Shown piece by piece: positions 26,501 through 33,276 of a stretch of 42,043 nt of DNA. The notes under the pieces were generated by a model. The model made no database searches. It saw only the letters and a list, made by a program, of their open reading frames with translations, and was not told the DNA's origin. Source of the stretch: Opitutales bacterium (lineage in GTDB: Bacteria > Verrucomicrobiota > Verrucomicrobiia > Opitutales > UBA2987); NCBI GenBank assembly GCA_021772535.1, contig JAJFLV010000140.1, forward strand, positions 1 through 42,043. The letters are read 5' to 3'. The position numbers were made by a program, and so were the translations under genes. How positions within the stretch are numbered: position 1 is the first letter of the stretch; every line of letters begins with the position of its first letter.

Positions 26501-26791
26501 TGGCGGGGCAAATACCTGGATAAAGTTTTGGCTGGCCAGAATGATATCGACGATCTTACCGGTGAAAACAAAATCAACCTGCCCGCCAACAGTCTGGATG
26601 TCTATGTGGACGACTTTTTCAAACTCGATATCCGGGCAGAATACCGGTTTCGCAATTTTTTGACGCTCTTTTTCGAAGGCACTAATTTAACGAATGAACC
26701 TCTTCGCAAGTTCTATGGTAATGCGATCCGGTTGCACACCGTCCAGTTCACCAAGCCAATCTTTTTTGTCGGTTTCAAGTTGAACCGATAA
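23594..26791 (+). CDS. TonB-dependent receptor, copy 1
   Basis: A 1065-residue outer membrane receptor that imports a ligand using TonB energy. A signal peptide ends near A30. A CarboxypepD_reg-like domain follows (about 31-105, EIRGQVLDSGSEMFLQGVR), then a TonB-box-like segment EVIELEEFRVEG (about 112), a plug domain to about residue 255 and a C-terminal 22-strand barrel ending GFKLNR. The layout fits the Caulobacter/Xanthomonas-type (TIGR01782-like) receptors used for complex glycans or peptides. The ligand is unknown. A lamin-tail protein follows 56 bases later. Compared with copy 2, the signal, plug and strands are highly conserved, while putative surface loops near 296-325, 365-450 and 505-530 differ. 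Confidence 0.93.
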   Translation: MDCTKFLNCKSFGLIFLVLILGPWQKAIAAEIRGQVLDSGSEMFLQGVRISIGETDDVTYTERGGNFHLRNLPPGSYTIRATYIGYPAHTETVVIENSESSVFITVDFTSGEVIELEEFRVEGSLVGAAKALNIQRSAANVKNVISSDAIGQFVDRNAAEALQRLPGLSVEDSQGEGKFVIVRGADPSLNLVAIDGVVSATPEEDGRSTALNIISIDQLESIEVTKSWLPDQSANFIGGSINLVTRSALDRGVRFMSTEFAYGTHDISEENSWRFNATYGDVIGKKKNVGIQFSFDQSEDNRGSDTLKTEGSGWFTQTSPDVRGVIPFGFQLEGVELEDFIIKRERTGFSTKLEYELNDNNRFNFSFSINQFDDDEVLQGTTEDIALDGSSYVGVTVFDEAVALAIGLDPNDPEVAERLARPPEGRPIFFEEAVLLGDLAFDPVTKMYTIQSYLASGEKKWNSTLTNDEIKSFQGGGEHRLFDLLDLDYKIYRSEADKNSTEQQLKLQSANTTTLSGVMGSVPFFIDEGERFSKPESFQLNLNRGSIEDNQFISLDERKGFEVNLEAKYQWLGMNWTTKVGAAGDFRDKKFERNFQIFSDVRTVSGLDQLTLENEALNGGTLDNFIEDFGDFDFGPQFDTEKARGFIANPQEIEFFTTRDDITRNVTDAILKNFEATEDVTAFYFMQTLDWKGFKFISGMRYEKTENTFTNNLIDPRSENLPAAIKFAQPGFWKILTENENFGQESFINEVTSERDYDHWLPAFHVIKNFSENTIVRASITKTIGRPKFTDLVPREIPDVDGARFGNSVQLSNIDLAATESKNFDFSFDQYFKTFGAFGVNFFYKKLDGPIYEESRTFEPGVGLATELSERFTALGRDENTWKTTRTANAGKGEIRGVEVSLARKFDFLPNPFNSMGLDFNATFVDSNVLLPLEERLDEEVPLFKQSDFLANLSVYYEKKNFLIRASMVWRGKYLDKVLAGQNDIDDLTGENKINLPANSLDVYVDDFFKLDIRAEYRFRNFLTLFFEGTNLTNEPLRKFYGNAIRLHTVQFTKPIFFVGFKLNR

Positions 26792-26847
26792 TTTGCATAC
26801 CAAAAAAACTAACCTAAGATCAAGATAAGACAAAATAACGGAGCCCT

Positions 26848-29712
26848 ATGAAAAATAATAACTATACATACCGACTCAAACCCTGGTTGTTCGGGTCTAT
26901 TCTAACCCCGTTGGCACTCGCTTTTTGGAGTGTAGCCAACGCCGCCCCGGTGGAAGTTTTCCAGGAGGGATATGAAAACGATGGCAGCGGAACGCGCTAC
27001 ACGATAGAAAATGCAACCGATGACGGCTCGAACGATTATTTTGCCCGTCGCCGGGAGGGTTCGGCTGGCACAACCGTTAGAGGCGGCGCTATCACCGGTG
27101 AATTTTATTGGGGGGCCCGCGATCTCGACGGAGATGGTGAGGTGACTTTGGACCCGGTTACAGGAGAAATCATTCTTGAGGACGAGGAAGGGCGCATCAC
27201 CTGGAATGACCCCGTCGATATATCCGGTTTGGGCAATTTGGTTCTAAGAGTTGCCGCAGCCCAGGGTAATGATGGCCAGGAATTCGACAATCCGATGGCT
27301 TTTCAATTCAAAATCGATGATGGCCCCTGGGTTACCGCCGGCGGCTTCCGGGGACTGCACACCAACTCCCCAAGCTATATTTTCACAGGAGGCAATTTTG
27401 ACGTCAGCGCGGGCTTCGTGCCTTTGCCTACCGATCCTCGCCTGACGCGGACTTTTAAGGAATTTGAGTTCCCCATGTTCGGAACAGGGAGCGAGTTGCG
27501 ATTCCGTGTTTTCATCAATGCCAATGGCGGCAGCGAGGAGTACGGGCACGACAATATTCGCATCATCGGTGATGATTCGCTCTCCTTTACCACCCTTTCC
27601 ATGAATAATTCCACCTTCGTGGAGACTGCTGGCTCTGGAGCAGCAAGCTTGACCATTACCCTGGATTCCGCAGCTCCTGCCGGAGGTGTGGTTTTTTCCA
27701 TTTCAGATAGCGATGACAATAACAGCGAGGCCGATATCCCTTCCACCGCGACGGTAGCGGAAGGCGAGACCTCCGTAACGGTCACCTTAGATATTCTCGC
27801 GGACAATCGATTTGACGGCGATGAGCCAATCATTGTGCAGACTGAAGCTGTCGGTTGGGCTCGTGAAGAAATTGTATTCACTGTGACCAATGTGGACTCC
27901 AAGCCCAATGTTGTTGTAAATGAATTTTATCCAAGTCCATTAAATAACCAACCCAAGACACAGTTGCAGGGCGACTCCAATGGCGATGGGATACGAAATG
28001 ATGACCAGGATGAATTTATGGAAATTCAAAACTTGGAGAATTTCGCCGTCGATATCTCCTTCTGGGAGCTATGGGATGAACGCGGACCGCGGCATATCTT
28101 CCCGGCCAACACCATCCTGGCGGCAGGCCAAGGCGCCGTCGTATTTGGTGGGGGAAACCCGAGAGGCATTTTTGGAGGTTCCCTGGTTTCAGTGAGTTCC
28201 CAAGGCAATTTCAGTTTCGGCTCTGACGGAGAAAACGTCTCCATACGAGCGGGTGGCGCAGGCGCCGCGGGCGCCATCGTTAATGATTTCACCTATGGGG
28301 GAGATTTGGGCACAACCGAGCGTTCTGTTACACGAAGCCCGGACGGTACCGGTGATTTCGCTAACCATGAATTAGAGTCCACTCTGGACCCGCCATCGGA
28401 AACAACCCCAAACAACCTTCCGACAAGTTTCTGGTCTCCCGGCACCAGGCTGGATGGGACCCCCTTCCTTACATACAGCAACACCCTGTCTATCGCATTC
28501 GAGTCAGGCAGTGTCGCCGAAAGCGCCAGCTCTATTTCGGGGACAGTAAGCCTGGAAACCGCAGCCGGCGCGGGAGGTGTTACTGTTACCCTTAGTGCCG
28601 AAGGCTCCAATGCCGATGAGCTATCTGTTCCTGCCACGGTAACCATTGCCGAAGGCGCCACTTCCGCCGACTTTACCGCCACGCCGGTAAACGACCTCGA
28701 ACTGGACGGCGACCGCGAATTGTCTGTGCGAGCTTCAGGGGATGACATTTTTCCCGCTAAAACTTACCTCACGGTTACCGATGTGGAACCGGATTTGGTG
28801 AGCGTGGTGATCAATGAGGTGGCCGGTTCGATCCTCGGCACCGCAGCCGATTTCAACCAAAACGGCATCGCAGAAGAGCCTGTGGAAGACCAGTTTATCG
28901 AAATCCTCAATGTGGGCGATCTTACCGTCAACTTAAAAGACTGGAGTGTTCTGGTGGATCGAACGGACGAACCTGAACCCGAATTAGTTGTGCATGTATT
29001 CCGTCAGGCAACCCTCCTTCAACCACAGGGATCCATTGTCATCTTCGGAGGCGGCAACGAAGCAGATCTGCGGGCAGGCAGTGCGGAATTCTTCGGAAAT
29101 GCGGCTGTTTTTGTAGCCAACAACAGTTTCAATGGGGTCAACCTGACCGACGGTGGAGACGCCAGTATAAAACTTGTCAGGGGTAAGGGATTCGTCGAAG
29201 ATATCGTTGAATACTTGGATGATGATTCCGACCAGGCAATGTCTCTTGTCCGCAATCCCGATGGGACCGGTGATTTTCCAAACTTGCACCTCGAAGTTTC
29301 CGGCGCCTTCGAACTGGCCTCCCCCGGTCGGACGCTGGATGGCGCTGCGTTTGCAGGAAATCAGCCCTTTGTTTTAGAAAGCGATGTATTTCGCGGCGAG
29401 GATATCCCAGGGTTCCCAGGCTGGAGAGCTTCTCCCTGGTACCTCAACTACAATGTGTCAGAGCTGCCTTGGATCTATCATGACGAACACGGTTGGCAGT
29501 TTCTCGCTGAAGCAAGCACGGAAGACGTGATCTTCCTGTTTGATCTCGGACTGGAAAACTGGATATTCGTCAATGAAGGCTCATACCGCTGGATGTTCAT
29601 TTTCAGCGACACGCCGGACTGGATCTTCACCTTCGGCGACAACGTGCCGGGCAGAAGGTTCTTCCAGAGGCTCAGTGATGGCTCGATTTTCAGTGTCCCG
29701 GCCGACCTGTAA
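26848..29712 (+). CDS. Secreted lamin-tail/Calx-beta protein, copy 1
   Basis: A 954-residue exported protein, partner of the receptor before it. The signal peptide ends about A33 (WSVANAAPVEVF). An N-terminal beta-rich domain (34-245) contains an EF-hand-like DLDGDGEV. Next come a Calx-beta-like domain (about 250-350), lamin-tail domain 1 (about 354-510) with the calcium-loop-like GDSNGDGIRNDDQDEF, a second Calx-beta domain (about 546-645) and lamin-tail domain 2 (about 649-840). The last ~100 residues are tryptophan- and aromatic-rich (PWYLNYN, GWQFLA, ENWIFVNEG, DWIFTFG). No catalytic domain is recognised. A GGAG site lies four bases before the ATG. Cell-surface binding or capture for the receptor is an inference. 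Confidence 0.85.
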   Translation: MKNNNYTYRLKPWLFGSILTPLALAFWSVANAAPVEVFQEGYENDGSGTRYTIENATDDGSNDYFARRREGSAGTTVRGGAITGEFYWGARDLDGDGEVTLDPVTGEIILEDEEGRITWNDPVDISGLGNLVLRVAAAQGNDGQEFDNPMAFQFKIDDGPWVTAGGFRGLHTNSPSYIFTGGNFDVSAGFVPLPTDPRLTRTFKEFEFPMFGTGSELRFRVFINANGGSEEYGHDNIRIIGDDSLSFTTLSMNNSTFVETAGSGAASLTITLDSAAPAGGVVFSISDSDDNNSEADIPSTATVAEGETSVTVTLDILADNRFDGDEPIIVQTEAVGWAREEIVFTVTNVDSKPNVVVNEFYPSPLNNQPKTQLQGDSNGDGIRNDDQDEFMEIQNLENFAVDISFWELWDERGPRHIFPANTILAAGQGAVVFGGGNPRGIFGGSLVSVSSQGNFSFGSDGENVSIRAGGAGAAGAIVNDFTYGGDLGTTERSVTRSPDGTGDFANHELESTLDPPSETTPNNLPTSFWSPGTRLDGTPFLTYSNTLSIAFESGSVAESASSISGTVSLETAAGAGGVTVTLSAEGSNADELSVPATVTIAEGATSADFTATPVNDLELDGDRELSVRASGDDIFPAKTYLTVTDVEPDLVSVVINEVAGSILGTAADFNQNGIAEEPVEDQFIEILNVGDLTVNLKDWSVLVDRTDEPEPELVVHVFRQATLLQPQGSIVIFGGGNEADLRAGSAEFFGNAAVFVANNSFNGVNLTDGGDASIKLVRGKGFVEDIVEYLDDDSDQAMSLVRNPDGTGDFPNLHLEVSGAFELASPGRTLDGAAFAGNQPFVLESDVFRGEDIPGFPGWRASPWYLNYNVSELPWIYHDEHGWQFLAEASTEDVIFLFDLGLENWIFVNEGSYRWMFIFSDTPDWIFTFGDNVPGRRFFQRLSDGSIFSVPADL

Positions 29713-29762
29713 TCAGCGAAACCATCAATCCCAAGTCTTACTTAATTAACAGGTTTATTAGG

Positions 29763-29809
29763 ATACCCGGGAATTGGCCTCCAATGGCTGGTTCCCGGGT
29801 ATTTTTTAT
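29763..29809 (+). terminator. GC-rich terminator, copy 1
   Basis: An 11-bp perfect stem, ATACCCGGGAA (29763-29773) and its complement (29792-29802), holds an 18-base loop that can form a small inner hairpin and is followed by TTTTTATTT. The same stem sequence recurs at 36172-36221 after the second copy, so each unit ends with its own terminator. Confidence 0.85.
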
Positions 29810-29919
29810 TTGCCCTGATGGTGTATTTGCAAGCTACCCCCTGGCTGTTGCTTACCTCACTTGAACAACTTTTCCCATTTGCATAGCACATTACACCTCC
29901 CAAGATTCCGCTGATGGTC

Positions 29920-29965
29920 TAAAAAATTACGATTTTTATAGATTTTTAAAAAATTTCAGGTAATA
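29920..29965 (+). promoter_or_regulatory. Conserved leader box, copy 2
   Basis: The match to the box at 23535 begins TAAAAAATTACGATTTTT and continues with TAGATTTTT, an A-rich stretch and TTTCAGGTAATA, ending 12 bases before the second receptor start. The sequence upstream of it, back to the terminator, is not shared with copy 1. Confidence 0.55.
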
Positions 29966-29977
29966 GTCTTTAGTCAA

Positions 29978-32900
29978 ATGAGCTGCGCTAGGTTTCTCCA
30001 CTGCCTAAAATTCGGTTTAATAGTACAGGTTCTGATTTCAGCGCCCTGGCAAACGGCTATGGCCGCGGAAATCCGCGGGCAGGTGCTGGACTCGGGGAGT
30101 GAGATGTTCCTGCAAGGGGTTCGTATCGCTATACAAGAGACCGATGATGTAACCTATACTGAACGCGGCGGAGATTTCAGTTTGCGCAACCTCGAGCCGG
30201 GCAGCTACACGATAAGGGCTACCTATATCGGTTATCCTGCCCATACCGAAACCGTGGTAATTGAAAACGCCGAATCCTCCGTGTTCATCACGGTCGACTT
30301 CACCAGCGGGGAAGTTATTGAACTGGAGGAATTCCGGGTCGAGGGATCATTGGTGGGGGCCGCCAAGGCGCTCAACATCCAGCGTTCCGCGGCCAACGTT
30401 AAAAACGTCGTTTCCTCCGACGCCATCGGTCAGTTCGTCGACCGCAATGCGGCCGAGGCCCTCCAGCGGTTGCCCGGTATTTCGGTCGAAGACAGCCAGG
30501 GGGAGGGCAAATTCGTCATCATTCGCGGCGCCGATCCCTCCATCAACCTGGTCGCCATTGACGGCGTGGTTTCCGCCACCCCGGAGGAGGATGGCCGCTC
30601 CACCGCGCTGAACATCATCTCCATTGACCAACTCGAGTCCATCGAGGTGACCAAGAGCTGGCTGCCGGACCAGTCGGCCAACTTCATCGGGGGTTCGATT
30701 AACCTGGTTACCCGTAGCGCATTGGATAGGGGAACACGTTTCATGTCGGCTGAATATGCCTTTGGGAGTCACGACATTTCAGAAGAAAACAGTTGGCGCC
30801 TCAACGCCACCTATGGAGATGTGCTGGGCAAGAAGAAAAACATTGGTATCCAGTTCTCCTTTGACAAATCGGAGGATAACCGCGGCTCCGACACAGCGAA
30901 ATCGGACTCATGGAACACGGATGCCAACACGGATATCAGGGGGGCGCCATTGGGATTTTTTCTGGGAAATGTTGATCTGGAAGATTTTATAATAAAAAGG
31001 GAGCGCACCGGGTTCAGCAGCAAAGTTGAATACGAATTGAATGACAAAAACCGCTTCGAATTTTCGTTCTCGCGCAACCAATTCGATGACGATGAAGTAC
31101 TCCAGACTTTCGAGCAGAACATTCAATTGGGAACGAATAACTACGCGGGCAAAACGGTTTTCGACGAGGAAATGGCGATGGCCCTCGGATTGGACATCAA
31201 CGACCCCGAAATAGCGGCTCGCCTGGCCCTGGCGCCTGAGTTTCGACCTGCCACATTCGAGGAAGCGGTGGGCTTTGGAGACATCGCTGTCGATAATTCG
31301 ACAAAAAACTACACTTTTTACACTTCGAATGGCTCTGCCCAGAAGAACTGGACCAGCACGATCACCAACGACGAGATCACCACCTTACAAGGCGGGGGGA
31401 AACACCGCCTATTTGACTTCCTGGATCTCGATTACAAAATCTACCGCTCCGAAGCGGACAAGAACTGGACGGAACAGAAATTAAAGTTTCAAACCGGCGA
31501 AACGTTAACCGTCAGCGGGCTTGGCGAAGACGGCGCCCCTTTCGTCGACGACGTAGTCGAAAAATATGACGATCCGGCGTTTTTTCAGCTCAACCGGCTG
31601 CGCGGCAGTGTTGAGGACAATCAATTTTTCAGCACCGATGAACGCGGTGGCTTCGAAGTGAACCTGGAAGCCAAATATCAATGGAGGAACCTGAACTGGA
31701 CCACCAAAGTGGGAGGCTCAGGAGATTTTCGCGATAAAAAATTCGCGCGCGATTTTCAATTGTTCAGCGATGTGACTGCACTTACTCCGGGACTCAACCA
31801 GGTCACCCTGGAGGACGATGTCGTCGATGGCGGGGTTCTGGAAAACTTCATGGAAGATTTCGGGAACTATGACTTTGGCCCCTCTTTCAATACGGAGAAA
31901 GCGCGGGCCTTCATTGCCGATCCGGTAGACTTTGAGTTCAGAACAACACCGAATGACGTTACCAAAAACGTTACCGACGCCCTCTTGAAGGAATTCGCGG
32001 CTACGGAAGATGTAACCTCATTTTACCTCATGCAAACACTGGACTGGAAGGGGTTTCGATTTATTTCCGGTTTTCGCTACGAAAAAACGGATAACACCTT
32101 CACCAATAACCTGATTGACCTGCGCTCTGAAAACCTGCCGCTGGCGATCAAATTTGCCCAGCCAGGGTTCTGGAAAGTTCTCATTGAAAGCGACCAATTT
32201 GGGGTCGAAAGTTTTATCAACGAGGTTACCAGCGAGCGCAGCTATGACCATTGGCTGCCAGCCTTCCATGTGATCAAGAACTTTTCCGAAAATACCATTG
32301 TGCGAGCCTCCTTCACAAAAACCATCGCCCGGCCGAAATTTACCGATTTGGTGCCAAGAGAGATTCCCAGTGTCGATGGCGCCTTCATTAGCAGCACTGT
32401 ACAATTGCCCAATATCGAATTGGCCGCAACTGAGTCGAAGAATTTCGACCTTTCATTCGATCATTACTTTGGAACTTTCGGAGCAGTCGGCGTCAATTTG
32501 TTCTACAAGAAACTTGATGGACCCATTTATAAAGAGTCGCGCATTTTCGAACCTGGCCGGGGGATCGCGCCCGAATTGGCCCAAAAGTTCACCGCCACCG
32601 GGCGGGACGAAGTTACCTGGAAAACCACCCGCATGGCCAATGCCGGACAAGGGGAGATTCTTGGCCTGGAAATGTCCCTGGCCAGAAAGTTTGACTTTAT
32701 GCCGAAACCTTTCGATTCTATGGGCGTAGATTTCAATGTCACCTTCACCAGTTCCAGTGTCGAGCTGCCTCTGGAGGAACGACTCGGTGAAATAGTCCCC
32801 CTATTCAAGCAATCGGATTTCATTGCCAACCTGTCGGTCTATTATGAAAAGAAAAATTTTCTTATTCGAGCCAGCATGGTTTGGCGGGGCGGCTATCTGG

Positions 32901-33196
32901 ATGATGTTTTGGCCGGTCAGGATGATATCGATAGCCTCGTCCTGCCTCCCGAAGGCATTCCTGGCGTCGGCACCGGCCTTGGTGTTCCAGCCAACAGTTT
33001 GGATACCTTTGTCGATGGCTTTTTCAAGCTGGACATCCGGGCGGAATACCGCTTTCGTAATTTTGTTACCCTCTTTTTTGAAGGAACCAACTTGAATAAT
33101 GAACCGCTTCGTAAATTCTACGGCGACCAATCACGGATTCACACCATTCAGTTTACCAAGCCAATCTTTTTTGTCGGTTTTAAAATTAACCGATAA
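29978..33196 (+). CDS. TonB-dependent receptor, copy 2
   Basis: A 1072-residue paralogue of the receptor at 23594 with the same layout: signal peptide to about A30, CarboxypepD_reg-like domain, EVIELEEFRVEG TonB-box-like segment, plug (for example VKNVVSSDAIGQFVDRN) and barrel ending GFKINR. The plug is almost unchanged in protein, yet many codons differ between about 30347 and 30700. The signal-peptide-proximal DNA is nearly identical. Differences cluster in putative surface loops, and near the C-terminus it has a longer segment with PPEGIPGVGTGLG. It probably takes a related but different ligand. The partner lamin-tail gene starts 80 bases later. Confidence 0.93.
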   Translation: MSCARFLHCLKFGLIVQVLISAPWQTAMAAEIRGQVLDSGSEMFLQGVRIAIQETDDVTYTERGGDFSLRNLEPGSYTIRATYIGYPAHTETVVIENAESSVFITVDFTSGEVIELEEFRVEGSLVGAAKALNIQRSAANVKNVVSSDAIGQFVDRNAAEALQRLPGISVEDSQGEGKFVIIRGADPSINLVAIDGVVSATPEEDGRSTALNIISIDQLESIEVTKSWLPDQSANFIGGSINLVTRSALDRGTRFMSAEYAFGSHDISEENSWRLNATYGDVLGKKKNIGIQFSFDKSEDNRGSDTAKSDSWNTDANTDIRGAPLGFFLGNVDLEDFIIKRERTGFSSKVEYELNDKNRFEFSFSRNQFDDDEVLQTFEQNIQLGTNNYAGKTVFDEEMAMALGLDINDPEIAARLALAPEFRPATFEEAVGFGDIAVDNSTKNYTFYTSNGSAQKNWTSTITNDEITTLQGGGKHRLFDFLDLDYKIYRSEADKNWTEQKLKFQTGETLTVSGLGEDGAPFVDDVVEKYDDPAFFQLNRLRGSVEDNQFFSTDERGGFEVNLEAKYQWRNLNWTTKVGGSGDFRDKKFARDFQLFSDVTALTPGLNQVTLEDDVVDGGVLENFMEDFGNYDFGPSFNTEKARAFIADPVDFEFRTTPNDVTKNVTDALLKEFAATEDVTSFYLMQTLDWKGFRFISGFRYEKTDNTFTNNLIDLRSENLPLAIKFAQPGFWKVLIESDQFGVESFINEVTSERSYDHWLPAFHVIKNFSENTIVRASFTKTIARPKFTDLVPREIPSVDGAFISSTVQLPNIELAATESKNFDLSFDHYFGTFGAVGVNLFYKKLDGPIYKESRIFEPGRGIAPELAQKFTATGRDEVTWKTTRMANAGQGEILGLEMSLARKFDFMPKPFDSMGVDFNVTFTSSSVELPLEERLGEIVPLFKQSDFIANLSVYYEKKNFLIRASMVWRGGYLDDVLAGQDDIDSLVLPPEGIPGVGTGLGVPANSLDTFVDGFFKLDIRAEYRFRNFVTLFFEGTNLNNEPLRKFYGDQSRIHTIQFTKPIFFVGFKINR

Positions 33197-33276
33197 TTCG
33201 CATACCTAATTAACGCACAATTAACCTAAAACCTAGAATTAAGATAAGATACTAATATAATCAGTAAGGGAGCCTT

